From Leptospira fluminis (GTDB lineage: Bacteria > Spirochaetota > Leptospiria > Leptospirales > Leptospiraceae): 64,000 bases of DNA. The notes under the pieces were generated by a model. It was not told the origin of the DNA. It ran no database searches and saw only the letters and a list, made by a program, of their open reading frames with translations. The DNA lies in NCBI RefSeq assembly GCF_004771275.1, contig NZ_RQEV01000011.1, positions 186,001 through 250,000 on the forward strand, read 5' to 3'. The position numbers and the translations under genes were made by a program. Positions 25,641-35,496 of this stretch are shown here, piece after piece (positions within the stretch are counted from its first letter, which is position 1; the number at the start of each line of letters is the position of its first letter).

Positions 25641-25766
25641 TTTCTTCAGATTTTTGACGGAGAATATAGTTTCAATTCCATCTTGGTCCGATTTAAAGCT
25701 TGAGGTGAAAAAAAATGGCTCATGCTCTCCCCTTGCCGGTCCGACTCTTTTCTTAGGAGACGGCAA

Positions 25767-25892
25767 ATGTTTTATCTACTTTTACAATCCGTTTACCAAG
25801 ATTATGCTTCCGGTAGATCCGACTGGGATACTTATTTCGATTCCGTGATCCGATTGGCTTTGGATCAGGAAAAACTTGCGGATTCGGTTTAA
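25767..25892 (+). CDS. Possible small protein of 41 residues
   Basis: A short ORF with an AGGAGA ribosome site 6-8 bases before its ATG and codon use like the neighbouring genes (TCC serines, GAT/GAC aspartates). The product is acidic, with aromatic residues in the first half and [14 protein letters not shown] near the end, probably helical. It runs against murB and coaB in the 120 bp between them and overlaps the coaB stop by 4 bp. No family recognised; it could be a genuine small protein or chance. Confidence 0.4.
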   Translation: MFYLLLQSVYQDYASGRSDWDTYFDSVIRLALDQEKLADSV

Positions 25893-26551
25893 CGGCTTTT
25901 TAGATACGCCAAAAGCTCTCTCGCAACGAATTCCTTGGAAGCGGGTCCGATCCCTTTTTCTGACCCGTCCTTACCGAAAACGACCACTTTCGTATCCAAA
26001 TCGCCGAAACCTTTCTCATCCCGGCTCACGTAATTTCCTACGATATAATCCAGATTTTTACGTTTCAATTTTCCGAGCGCGTGTTCCTGCAGATTGTGGG
26101 TCTCCGCAGAAAAACCTACTAGTACTACACCTGAGATATTTTCCTTACCGATCTTTTCCGACACCGAAGACAGTATATCCGGATTCTTTGCGAGTTCCAA
26201 AGTGATGATTTCGGAACCTTCCTCTTTTTTTATTTTGGCCTCACTGCTCTGGACAGGGCGAAAATCTGCGGGGGCCGCCGCCATGATCAAGAGAGTGCCG
26301 GGGCCGATCTCGTCCAAAACCGCCTTTCGCATTTCCAGGGTCGTCTCCACCGAAACCACTCTAGAACCGGCGGGGCGGGAATATTCCTCTTGAGTCAATC
26401 CGCGGATATAGACGACGTCGCTGGTCCATGTGGATGCTGCCTCGGCTAAGCAAAATCCCATCTTTCCGGAAGAGGCATTGGATATGAATCTTACCGGATC
26501 GATCCATTCCCGGGTCGGTCCCGAACTCACGATGATTTTAACGACTTCCAT
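25889..26551 (-). CDS. coaB: Phosphopantothenate-cysteine ligase (stand-alone CoaB)
   Basis: A 220-residue protein equal to the C-terminal half of bacterial CoaBC. It joins cysteine to 4'-phosphopantothenate using a nucleotide. The motifs are in order: S-G-P-T-R-E-x-I-D-P-V-R-F-I-S-N-x-S-S-G-K-M-G at 9-31, A-A-A-P-A-D-F-R-P near 91-99, V-G-F-S-A-E-T near 145-151 and the K-L-K-R-K-N-L-D motif near 161-168. It starts 18 bp after the separate CoaC gene ends. Most bacteria have the two fused; here each has its own start, stop and a complete domain, so this is not a simple frameshift. Confidence 0.94.
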   Translation of the reverse strand: MEVVKIIVSSGPTREWIDPVRFISNASSGKMGFCLAEAASTWTSDVVYIRGLTQEEYSRPAGSRVVSVETTLEMRKAVLDEIGPGTLLIMAAAPADFRPVQSSEAKIKKEEGSEIITLELAKNPDILSSVSEKIGKENISGVVLVGFSAETHNLQEHALGKLKRKNLDYIVGNYVSRDEKGFGDLDTKVVVFGKDGSEKGIGPASKEFVARELLAYLKSR

Positions 26552-26569
26552 TTTCCGAATTCAGGTAAA

Positions 26570-27106
26570 TTAGGATAATTTTAAATATTCTTCGAGGATC
26601 TTGGATTGGATCACGGAGATATCCGCTAATTTGCCGTAGCCTTCGTCCCCGCAAACCACGACTCCTGATTGAGGGTCCAGAATCTTTACACCGTCCGATT
26701 CCAGTTGCCTCAGATTTCTCTGCGTGCTCGGATGTAGATACATATTCGGATTCATAGCGGGCGCGACCAATACCGGACAATTCGCAGCAAGATAAGTGGA
26801 AGTTACAAGGTCGTCCGCGATTCCGTTGGCCATCTTAGCGATGATGTTTGCCGTAGCCGGAACCACGGCAAGGACGGCGGCGGAATTCCGGGCGTCTATA
26901 TGAGCCATTCCCTGCTCGTACTCGTCCACTCTGACCTTCTTGCCCGTAAGCGCTTCGAAAGTGATCGGGCCTATGAATTTGGTGGCATGTTCCGTCATAA
27001 TCACCGTGACGGGATACCCTTCCTTAGTCAGGTTGCGGACCAGTTCGCAGGTACGAAAAGCCGCTATGCTTCCGGTTACCGCGATAAGAATCTCCTTTTT
27101 TTCCAT
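26570..27106 (-). CDS. coaC: Phosphopantothenoylcysteine decarboxylase (stand-alone CoaC)
   Basis: About 178 residues, equal to the N-terminal flavoprotein half of CoaBC, which decarboxylates phosphopantothenoylcysteine using FMN. The G-S-I-A-A-F-R loop, the catalytic His in M-A-H-I-D, the [17 protein letters not shown] segment and the P-A-M-N-P-N-M-Y motif are all present. The cysteine loop [10 protein letters not shown] has K-L where CoaC proteins usually have R-M. An in-frame ATG at 27124 is possible, but ATG 27106 gives the usual N terminus. Confidence 0.93.
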   Translation of the reverse strand: MEKKEILIAVTGSIAAFRTCELVRNLTKEGYPVTVIMTEHATKFIGPITFEALTGKKVRVDEYEQGMAHIDARNSAAVLAVVPATANIIAKMANGIADDLVTSTYLAANCPVLVAPAMNPNMYLHPSTQRNLRQLESDGVKILDPQSGVVVCGDEGYGKLADISVIQSKILEEYLKLS

Positions 27107-27142
27107 ACCGCTAAGATTCCCCATCCGACGTCGGCTTACAAT

Positions 27143-28483
27143 CTAAATAGCGAAGGAGGAAGATTGGGAAGACGGTTCGGATTGACGGGTAAAACGGACG
27201 GTCATGATCTTATTTCCGTCCATTTTTTCGACCCTCAATTTGCCTTCCGGAATCGCGACCTCGGTACCTTCCTTAGGCATATCTTCCAGTTTGTCCAGAA
27301 TGAAGCCTGCGATGGTTCTGATATCGCTTAGACTTTCTTCCTCGATTCCCGTCAGGATCTCCTTCAATTCGTCCAACTCGGTTTCCCCGTCTATATCGAA
27401 GGCATCCGGGATATCGACCGGAACAGGATCCGTCTCGTGATCATCGGTTTCGTCACGGATCTCTCCGAATACTTCTTCGATAATATCTTCGAGCGTCAAG
27501 AGTCCCGAAACGCCGCCGTACTCGTCGATCACGATGGCCATGTGTTGATTCTTACTACGTAATTTCTGCAGAACCTTTTCGATGGACATACTCTCCGGGA
27601 CGAAAACGGGAGTCTGCATAATGTTCGTGACCTTTGACTTCTTATTCCGTTTCGAAGAGGAAAGCCAAGCAAGAAATGCCTGTACGTGTATGATTCCGAC
27701 GATCTTATCCGTGGTACCTTCGTAAACGGGATACCTGGAAAAATGATGTTCCGCAATGACGGAAAGAACACCTTCCATGGACATATCGGTAGGAACTCCC
27801 ACGATACTCAACCTATGGGTCATCACATCCTTTGCGAGATGTTCCGAAAATTGGAAAGTATTTTGGATGATCTGGAATTCTTCCTTATCTATCGTTCCCT
27901 GGCGGTTCTGCTCCTGGATGAGAATCATCAATTCTTCCGGCGAATGAATGATTCGATGCGTATCCCCTTTAAAACCGATAACCTTCAGGATCAGGGAAGT
28001 CATACTATTCAAGAAAAACGTAATGGGATAGAATAGATAATAAAAGAAAAAGATTGGCACACTGGTCATGAGCGCGATCTGTTCCGTCTTTTGAATCGCA
28101 ACCGTTTTAGGAAGCAACTCCCCCAGAAGAATATGTAAGAACGTGATTAACACGAAAGATACGGCGACTGCGATTCCGTGGATCGTGAGATCGGACGCCG
28201 GATATCCCGCAAACCGGAAAATCAATTCGGTCCATCTGGAAAGATAACCTTCTCCCACCCAACCGAGCAGAAGACTTGCGATCGTGATCCCCACCTGACA
28301 AACGGAAAGCATGTCATTCAGCTTGCTAGCCGCTTTCTTGGTCAAATGAGCCAATGGCCGGTTGTCTCGGATCATCTCTTCCAAGCGGGAAGGACGAATG
28401 GAAACGAGAGCAAATTCCGCGGACACGAAAAAGCCGTTCGCAAAAATAAGGATCAAGATTACGAAAAAGCCGACCACGTCCAT
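27143..28483 (-). CDS. CNNM/CorC-type membrane protein (hemolysin family)
   Basis: A 446-residue protein of the TlyC/CorC (YfjD-like) family. The DUF21/CNNM membrane domain covers about residues 1-190 with four spans ([12 protein letters not shown] in the first). Two CBS domains (about 205-330) include [16 protein letters not shown]-terminal CorC/HlyC domain completes it. CNNM proteins move Mg2+ or Co2+, or control such movement; the historical hemolysin label is not evidence of toxin activity. It is upstream of coaC by about 40 bp on the same strand. Confidence 0.93.
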   Translation of the reverse strand: MDVVGFFVILILIFANGFFVSAEFALVSIRPSRLEEMIRDNRPLAHLTKKAASKLNDMLSVCQVGITIASLLLGWVGEGYLSRWTELIFRFAGYPASDLTIHGIAVAVSFVLITFLHILLGELLPKTVAIQKTEQIALMTSVPIFFFYYLFYPITFFLNSMTSLILKVIGFKGDTHRIIHSPEELMILIQEQNRQGTIDKEEFQIIQNTFQFSEHLAKDVMTHRLSIVGVPTDMSMEGVLSVIAEHHFSRYPVYEGTTDKIVGIIHVQAFLAWLSSSKRNKKSKVTNIMQTPVFVPESMSIEKVLQKLRSKNQHMAIVIDEYGGVSGLLTLEDIIEEVFGEIRDETDDHETDPVPVDIPDAFDIDGETELDELKEILTGIEEESLSDIRTIAGFILDKLEDMPKEGTEVAIPEGKLRVEKMDGNKIMTVRFTRQSEPSSQSSSFAI

Positions 28484-28700
28484 CAGCGTTTCGAATTTCC
28501 GATTAAAGCTTGAATAAGGATTCTATGGGGGGCTGCAATAAGGTCGGTCAAGGCGAGACCGTGTCGATCCGGAAATTTCCGGCTACTACTGTCGGGGTCC
28601 ATCTTTCTTGGGGATACGATCCTCTAAAAACCGTCCCCTGTCGAGTGTTTTGGAGTGGGAAAAAATGAAAAATTCTTCCGTAAAAAGACAAGAAAGCCGC

Positions 28701-31340
28701 CTATTCCAGGTGCCGAACCAACTTTAAAACTCTCGTACCTGGAATAGATTCGCCGTTTTCGTGAGCGAATCTTTCGGTAAGATTTATGTCGGATTCGGAT
28801 CCGGAATTCCAGGATGGCACGTAATACATCCTATGTGTTCCCGCAGAGAGCCAGAATCGGGTCCAATCCAAAAAATCCTCGGATTTATTTCCCCAACCGC
28901 TTCCACTTAAGGAATCCTTCGTAAAAAGAATGCGATCGGGAAGATTCCGAAAATCCATACGACGTTTCATTTTTTTAAAGGAAACCGAACCTTCGCCGCA
29001 CCCCCATTCGTATTCTCGGAGCCTATTTCCGCCTTTTCCGGAGGTACCCAAACTCCAGACCAGTAAAGCGGATTTGCCCGGTAATAATTTGACCCCGTCG
29101 AAATATTCGGAACCGAAAGATTGCCAGGGAATGTGATGATTTCCCTCGACAGAGAACTTAGGAAAAGGTTCCCCGCAGGAAGGACCCAGAATTTTTTTTG
29201 CGGAATCGTCGCCTTCCCGTTTGTCGAACCGCCGAAAAAGTTGAAAGTCCGAATTCGGGTATTCCTTTTTGAGATATTCCGCCGCTTCGACTCCGGATAG
29301 GTTCAAATAAATCTGTACTTTCTCCTTTTTGGAAAAGGACTCCATAGCGGTTCGCAGCGCTGCCTGTGCGGTATAACTATAAACGCTATCCGTGCCCAAT
29401 TCCCGAAATTCCGATTCGGAATGCGAATCGGAATTTTTGGTGAACAAATACGCCTTCTTGTCCCTGACGAAAAAAGCAAGTACGGGAAAGGATACTTTTT
29501 TCAGATTCGCATTTCTGACGGGATCGAATTCATCCCGGACCCGAACGGCCTCTTTGGATCGTATTTCCGACCATGTCGATTTCCAAGGTTCCCGACCTGG
29601 AGGATAGAATCCTTTATACTTTAAAATTCTATTATGCGTCCGCATCAGAGATATTTCCGAAGGAGAATCCTCTTCCGAGATTTCGTTATTCGCTTCCGAA
29701 TGGATGAACAAGGAGAGTAATTCCGTATTATATCCGTGCCTGGTATAAAAATCGATCGCCGCAGATTCCAAATTTTTGGATCCGTAGAGCATGGGAAGGT
29801 AGTTTTTAATTTCGTAGATCTTATCGTCGGTATGTCCCGCGGCGGAAATCTTCATCGCCTGATCCAGGAATCCCTTGATTCCGCGTACATTCGTGGATTC
29901 CCTGTGGGAAAGAAAAAGACCATTGAGTCGAATCCATTCCTCGCGATAGGAAGGATCCGAATCCTTTAAAATTCCGTAAGCCTTCGTAAACTCTATGATG
30001 GCCTTTCTTAAGTTGTTCGTCTTGAACTGTAAAAATCCGTGCAGAAGCGTGGCGGAATATTCCACTCTTCTCCAGCCCTTACTCTGCGCCAAAAAACTCA
30101 GATCCATAGCCATTTTAGAGGCAACTTCCGGTTCGTCCTCCGAAAGAATCTGGATGATCCGCAGCCGAGGAAACAGATCGTCCTCGGTGAGATTTTTCGG
30201 AAGGGTTACCGAATTCAAAGCGTCCACCGCTTTAAAAGGATTCTTAGATTTCCAGACCGCGACGGAAACCAGGTCTTTGGCGCTATTGATCGATATCGGC
30301 TCACCCAAAAAAGGATGCAGGATGCGGGAAGACCATTCCAGAAAATCGAGATTGAGATAATAGTCCAGAGCCTTCGAATGCTCTCCCATAAGATAAGAAA
30401 GCGCTCCTAATTTTAGATAAATGGAATTTTTATAGGAAGGCGTCATTTCGCTCTGACGATCCAAAATATAGTTCAGAACCTTTTCCGCCGACGGAAAGTC
30501 GCCGTCTATCAGATAGTAGTACGCCAATTTTTCGTAGGAATGGGAAACCATTTTGCCGCTCAGATTTTCGGATACGATTCCTATTTTGCCGAAATGGATC
30601 GCGTCTCTGGGCAGACCCAATTCGGAGAGATAATCCGAAACACCGGGGAGGTAATACGCCAAAAAAGGAACATGACGCAATTCTGACTCCTCCGCAAAAG
30701 GAGCCAGTACCCGATGTAAATTCGTATACTCAGTATCGTAGCCCGCAGCTCCCGGTTTAAAATCCGAAAGATATCCGTTTAAGCGAAGTGAGCGACAAAG
30801 GGAATAATAGTTTTTTTTCGGGGAGCATTTCAGCTTTTCCGCAGGTTTTTTGAGAAGCAAAACGTTCTTAACGGATTCGGAAAGTTGTCCCATATAAGGG
30901 TCGTTTCCTTCGGGACGCCAGTTTTTCAGGAGTTTTTCCCCGTTTCCTTTTTTGGAGAAATACAGATCCTGAAAATACGATAGAAGAGCCTCCGCCAACC
31001 CCAGACTCCTATCCTGCTTTATCGAAGACATTAGGTTCGCGAATTTTACGGAATCTTTATTTAATAGGAGATACTCTCCGACGAGTAGCGCATATTCCGA
31101 TCTCTGGCCGGGGTTTAAAGTATCCGGAATGGCGGACGGATCGCTCTCCTTATTGAAAACGACCCTTCCCCCGAGATTCAATTGGAAATTTCCCGGTCCT
31201 CCGCTCCAACCGTCGGTCGCTTTCGTCTGCGCGGCCAAAGAGGAGCAGGAACAGATAACCGAAATGAGGCAGGAAAAAACGATTCGTCGTATACGAATCG
31301 GGAAATTCGAAGGAAAGATATGGAAAGAGTGCCGGTACAA
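28701..31340 (-). CDS. Secreted helical-repeat protein with degenerate CHAT-like C-terminal domain
   Basis: 879 residues. A basic N terminus and a hydrophobic segment with I-C-S-C near residue 32 suggest export, possibly as a lipoprotein. The middle (about 90-560) is helical and TPR-like (A-L-D-Y-Y-L-N-L, A-I-I-E-F-T-K-A-Y). The last roughly 270 residues follow the CHAT peptidase layout, with a V-L-A-F-F-V-R-D-K-K-A-Y-L-F opening strand and an F-W-L-S-A-G-T-H-R-M-Y-Y-V-P-S-W segment matching the family's F-x-x-A-G-A-x-x-V-x-x-x-L-W. The catalytic His and Cys are absent where expected. The start is TTG, with AAGGAA 10 bases upstream, and no ATG is available. It begins 29 bp after gpsA. Confidence 0.72.
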   Translation of the reverse strand: MYRHSFHIFPSNFPIRIRRIVFSCLISVICSCSSLAAQTKATDGWSGGPGNFQLNLGGRVVFNKESDPSAIPDTLNPGQRSEYALLVGEYLLLNKDSVKFANLMSSIKQDRSLGLAEALLSYFQDLYFSKKGNGEKLLKNWRPEGNDPYMGQLSESVKNVLLLKKPAEKLKCSPKKNYYSLCRSLRLNGYLSDFKPGAAGYDTEYTNLHRVLAPFAEESELRHVPFLAYYLPGVSDYLSELGLPRDAIHFGKIGIVSENLSGKMVSHSYEKLAYYYLIDGDFPSAEKVLNYILDRQSEMTPSYKNSIYLKLGALSYLMGEHSKALDYYLNLDFLEWSSRILHPFLGEPISINSAKDLVSVAVWKSKNPFKAVDALNSVTLPKNLTEDDLFPRLRIIQILSEDEPEVASKMAMDLSFLAQSKGWRRVEYSATLLHGFLQFKTNNLRKAIIEFTKAYGILKDSDPSYREEWIRLNGLFLSHRESTNVRGIKGFLDQAMKISAAGHTDDKIYEIKNYLPMLYGSKNLESAAIDFYTRHGYNTELLSLFIHSEANNEISEEDSPSEISLMRTHNRILKYKGFYPPGREPWKSTWSEIRSKEAVRVRDEFDPVRNANLKKVSFPVLAFFVRDKKAYLFTKNSDSHSESEFRELGTDSVYSYTAQAALRTAMESFSKKEKVQIYLNLSGVEAAEYLKKEYPNSDFQLFRRFDKREGDDSAKKILGPSCGEPFPKFSVEGNHHIPWQSFGSEYFDGVKLLPGKSALLVWSLGTSGKGGNRLREYEWGCGEGSVSFKKMKRRMDFRNLPDRILFTKDSLSGSGWGNKSEDFLDWTRFWLSAGTHRMYYVPSWNSGSESDINLTERFAHENGESIPGTRVLKLVRHLE

Positions 31341-31369
31341 AGAAGTTCGTTTCCTTGGCCTCGCGGCGT

Positions 31370-32371
31370 TCAGAGTCCTTCTCTCTTGAGATCTCGACTC
31401 ATGAGATCCCTAACAACATCCTTCGGATTCTTATGTTCGTAAAGCATTTTATACACTTCGGTCGTGATCGCCATTTCGATTCCCAGTTTTTTGGACAGTT
31501 CGTACGCACTCTTGGAAGTTTTCACTCCTTCCGCGACCTCGTTCATCCCTCCTAAAATCGAATCCAAACCTTCGCCTTTTCCTAACCGGAATCCCACGGT
31601 TCTGTTTCGGGACGCATCCCCGCAACAGGTCAAAATCAAATCCCCCATTCCGGAAGGTCCCAAAAAGGTCAGAGGGTCCGCCCCCAACTTTATCCCGAGT
31701 CTGGAAATTTCCGTCAGACCTCTCGTGATCAATGCGGCTCTAGTATTCTGTCCGAACCCCAACCCGTCGCTTACTCCTGCGGCAATGGCGATCACGTTCT
31801 TTAGGGAACCTCCCACTTCCACTCCGATCACGTCGGGCGTCCAGTAGGTTCGAAAATAAGTGAAACTAAAGATCTCTTGTACTTTACGGGCCGTCGCTTC
31901 GTTTTTAGAAGCGATGCTCACTATAGTCGGAACCCGTCTCACGATCTCCTTTGCGAAACTCGGTCCGGAAAGATAAGAAAGCTGGCTATGAAATTTTCCA
32001 GGAAGTTCCGCCTCGAAAATTTCGGAAACCAATCTAAGGCTTCCGTTTTCGATCCCTTTGCTCGCGGAAACGATGGGGGCTTTTACCGGTAGATACGATT
32101 TGATCTCTCGTAGAATATCCGTGATTACGTGGGAAGGAGGAGCGGAGACGATCATGTCCTTATTCTTAACCGCGTCCTCCAAGTTGTGGCTTGCCCGCAG
32201 GTTTTCCGGCAACTCGATTCCGGGTAGGTATTTTTCATTGCGGTGGTTTTCGTTCATTTCCCGGATGAGATCCGGGTTTCTTGCCCAAAGAGTGACCTCG
32301 TATCCCTTATCCGCGAGCAAAGCACCTAAGGACGTTCCAAAACTTCCCGATCCGATCACCCCGATTTGCAT
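31370..32371 (-). CDS. gpsA: Glycerol-3-phosphate dehydrogenase [NAD(P)+]
   Basis: A 333-residue enzyme reducing dihydroxyacetone phosphate to sn-glycerol-3-phosphate for phospholipid synthesis. The Rossmann motif [10 protein letters not shown] is near residues 7-16, the catalytic Lys region in [13 protein letters not shown] near 190, and [10 protein letters not shown] near 250 (usual form T-C-x-S-x-x-S-R-N). Length is normal. The ATG has an AAAGGA ribosome site. It is the first gene of a two-gene unit with the CHAT-like protein. Confidence 0.96.
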   Translation of the reverse strand: MQIGVIGSGSFGTSLGALLADKGYEVTLWARNPDLIREMNENHRNEKYLPGIELPENLRASHNLEDAVKNKDMIVSAPPSHVITDILREIKSYLPVKAPIVSASKGIENGSLRLVSEIFEAELPGKFHSQLSYLSGPSFAKEIVRRVPTIVSIASKNEATARKVQEIFSFTYFRTYWTPDVIGVEVGGSLKNVIAIAAGVSDGLGFGQNTRAALITRGLTEISRLGIKLGADPLTFLGPSGMGDLILTCCGDASRNRTVGFRLGKGEGLDSILGGMNEVAEGVKTSKSAYELSKKLGIEMAITTEVYKMLYEHKNPKDVVRDLMSRDLKREGL

Positions 32372-32541
32372 CCTGCTTTCCTTTTCCCCCTCCGCCGATC
32401 CGGAGAAACGACGATCCTCGACCGGAAACGGGTTGCCTACAAGAAAAAAAGGAGGTTCGGATTTCGTCCGATATCTGAAATTCCGTAAATTCGGGAAATG
32501 AGTTTACCGCCGGAATCAGAAACGCTATCCTTGGCCTTCCC

Positions 32542-33234
32542 ATGCTGGACTTGCGGAAACTTCCGGGATTTAATCTCTGGGATTTTTTATCCGGGAACGT
32601 TTCCCGCAGCGAAAACCCGACGAAAAGCAATTATCGGATCGCTATCCTTCTCCATTCCTTGAACAAAGTCCTCCGCAAAAAAGTGGTGGAAGGAAGGGAA
32701 GATTTGGAGTCCCTGATTTTGGATGCCGGAAGCGGCATTCTACTTCTATCCGGCCATTATTGCATCAAAGGATTGACTTGGTCCAAGCTTCTTCGGACCG
32801 ATTATGTGAAATTCAAACTTTCTCTGAGGCCGGTGCGCGTAGAGGGAAACAAAGTCATCTTCCGTATCGAATCGTTTCGTCTTTACGACCATAGCCCGCG
32901 ATCCTTCGATCCGATCCGTTTTTTCTCCAAAGTTTTTAAATTCCACAGGAGATTGATTCTCGAAGAAATCGTACGGGAGATCCCGGAAATCCTATCGCTT
33001 ACAGAAATCGGAAACGAAGTTCGGATAGATTTGAATTATTTTCTGGCCGAAATTCCGGAAGTGGCGGGGAAGATTTCGGTGCAAAAAGTGATCCCGGAAA
33101 AGGGTAACGTATTTTTATTCGTGAGATCCAATACCATCTTGAAACCTTTACTCGATTTTTTCGGGCCGGATTATCTACGAATAGAACCTATCTCCGAAAA
33201 CGAAGACAGCCTACTCATGCTTTGGCGGGATTAA
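32542..33234 (+). CDS. Hypothetical protein (230 aa)
   Basis: No family recognised. The sequence alternates beta-strand-like stretches with charged residues (V-K-F-K-L-S-L-R-P-V-R-V-E-G-N-K-V-I-F near residues 92-110) and has an amphipathic pattern recalling lipid-binding DUF2993/LmeA-type domains, but that is only an impression. No signal peptide or membrane span. The ATG has no clear ribosome site; the frame opens at 32479 with no alternative start codon of the usual kind. It is divergent from gpsA. Confidence 0.7.
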   Translation: MLDLRKLPGFNLWDFLSGNVSRSENPTKSNYRIAILLHSLNKVLRKKVVEGREDLESLILDAGSGILLLSGHYCIKGLTWSKLLRTDYVKFKLSLRPVRVEGNKVIFRIESFRLYDHSPRSFDPIRFFSKVFKFHRRLILEEIVREIPEILSLTEIGNEVRIDLNYFLAEIPEVAGKISVQKVIPEKGNVFLFVRSNTILKPLLDFFGPDYLRIEPISENEDSLLMLWRD

Positions 33235-33417
33235 ACGTTTTTTGGACGAAACTTTTTTAAAAATTTTCATCTCTATTCTAACACTCGGGCAAAAAAGTTG
33301 CCGTTGAAAAACCAGGTTTCTGATTGGACATTCTTTGACCGGTCTGGAGAATTAGTTCGATTACGGTTTGAACAGCGTTCGTTCTTCCGTCTTACCGTGC
33401 TATAGGAAAGAATCTTA

Positions 33418-34416
<999 letters not shown>

Positions 34417-34420
34417 TGAA

Positions 34421-35098
34421 ATGACTCTTCCAGGTTTTAACGACAACCCTACGATCCAGAAATTCATCGGCCTAAAGAAATTTTTTAGGTCGCACGAAAC
34501 CCGTATTTCTAGGGAGAGAATCGAGGATTTCAAGAAATTCTCGAAGCTGATCAATTATGGCGGAGACGAGGTGGCCTTCGACATTTTGGGTTCGCTTAAC
34601 TTCGGTCAGGCGACAGCCGATTCCGACACGGATATCGTCATGTACACTCGCTGTGAAGACGGAAAAATGGGGGAGTGTGGGCTGGAAAATTGCTACAAAA
34701 TTTCCCTATTCAAGCACATGTTTCTGAATCTCGTGACCTTCGAGCATAATTCTCATGCTTACAAATTGGAAATCGTGGATTGCATTAATCTGAACCAGCT
34801 CGAAAAGGACATCCGGGAAAACGACGAGTCGTCGGCCCTGCTGATCCGGTTCTGTTTTTATAGGTCCATTTGCAGAGGGGTGAATCGTAAGCTTCTCCAT
34901 CGTTACGAAAACTTGATATCGGAGAGACTTCCCCTCTGGGAAAGCATCACCAAGTCCGTGGAGGAATGCTTCGACGGGATCATCGTTTCCTCACAGCATA
35001 CCTATTCCTTCCACAAGTATGCGGGACGCCTGGAGGAAAAAGGGATCAAATTGCCCGGTTCAATGGCGGCCAAGATCAAGGATTACCTGAAACAATGA
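34421..35098 (+). CDS. Nucleotidyltransferase-domain protein
   Basis: A 225-residue protein with a polymerase-beta-type nucleotidyltransferase signature: G-S-L-N-F-G near residues 58-63, followed by S-D-T-D-I-V near 69-74 (the G-S-x10-D-x-D pattern). A second acidic residue follows in L-E-I-V-D-C near 109-114. The helical C-terminal part resembles HEPN/MNT-like partners. The substrate (protein, RNA end or small molecule) cannot be told. It is 4 bp downstream of the metallophosphoesterase and overlaps the next gene by 4 bp (ATGA), so the three are translated together. Confidence 0.75.
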   Translation: MTLPGFNDNPTIQKFIGLKKFFRSHETRISRERIEDFKKFSKLINYGGDEVAFDILGSLNFGQATADSDTDIVMYTRCEDGKMGECGLENCYKISLFKHMFLNLVTFEHNSHAYKLEIVDCINLNQLEKDIRENDESSALLIRFCFYRSICRGVNRKLLHRYENLISERLPLWESITKSVEECFDGIIVSSQHTYSFHKYAGRLEEKGIKLPGSMAAKIKDYLKQ

Positions 35099-35496
35099 TC
35101 ACGTTTCTTACCCTAGTCGCCGCCTTAGGGGCTGCGGCGCTTTTTTTCCACGCGTTGTACACCGTGGATACGAAACGATTAAACAGAAAAAATTCCAAAT
35201 CCGGCAAGAACGAAAGCAGAGAATACGGAAATCCGAAAAAAGTCTACGGCGGGGATTGGGATCCGAATCTTCCCAAGCCGAGGCTCTGCCCGGTATGCGG
35301 ACGATTTTTGGACAAACACGAATACCTGTACGCGGTGGTTTTCGAGCCGGCTTCCCCAGGAGCTAAAAGACAGGCTCGGATTTATGGTTGCCGATATTGT
35401 TACCTAGGATTGGATGATTCGAGCCCGCCGCCGGAAGAACCGGCGAAGGAAAACCCTCCCCCGAAACCGATCCAGGATGAAGAACTCGGCCTCTGA
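35095..35496 (+). CDS. Membrane-anchored zinc-ribbon protein
   Basis: A 133-residue protein. An N-terminal membrane segment (about residues 2-20) is followed by a basic linker and a domain with two C-x-x-C pairs: C-P-V-C-G near 63-67 and C-R-Y-C near 100-103. This is typical of a four-cysteine zinc ribbon. A proline-rich acidic tail ends the protein. The start overlaps the stop of the nucleotidyltransferase gene (ATGA). It overlaps recG by 20 bp. No known family recognised. Confidence 0.72.
   Translation: MITFLTLVAALGAAALFFHALYTVDTKRLNRKNSKSGKNESREYGNPKKVYGGDWDPNLPKPRLCPVCGRFLDKHEYLYAVVFEPASPGAKRQARIYGCRYCYLGLDDSSPPPEEPAKENPPPKPIQDEELGL

Noticed and set aside
25889..27124. Frameshifted coaBC fusion
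   Set aside because: Each half has complete N- and C-terminal motifs, its own stop and start, and an 18-bp gap, so a single frameshift would not restore a fusion neatly.
27143..28483. Toxin (hemolysin) function of the CorC-like protein
   Set aside because: The domain set is CNNM, CBS and CorC, which belongs to divalent-cation proteins; the hemolysin name is historical. The same applies to the TlyA-like gene at 51326-52108.
28501..28700. Possible terminator or small gene before the CHAT-like gene's end
   Set aside because: No stable stem with T-run and no ORF with a ribosome site was found in this 200-bp gap.
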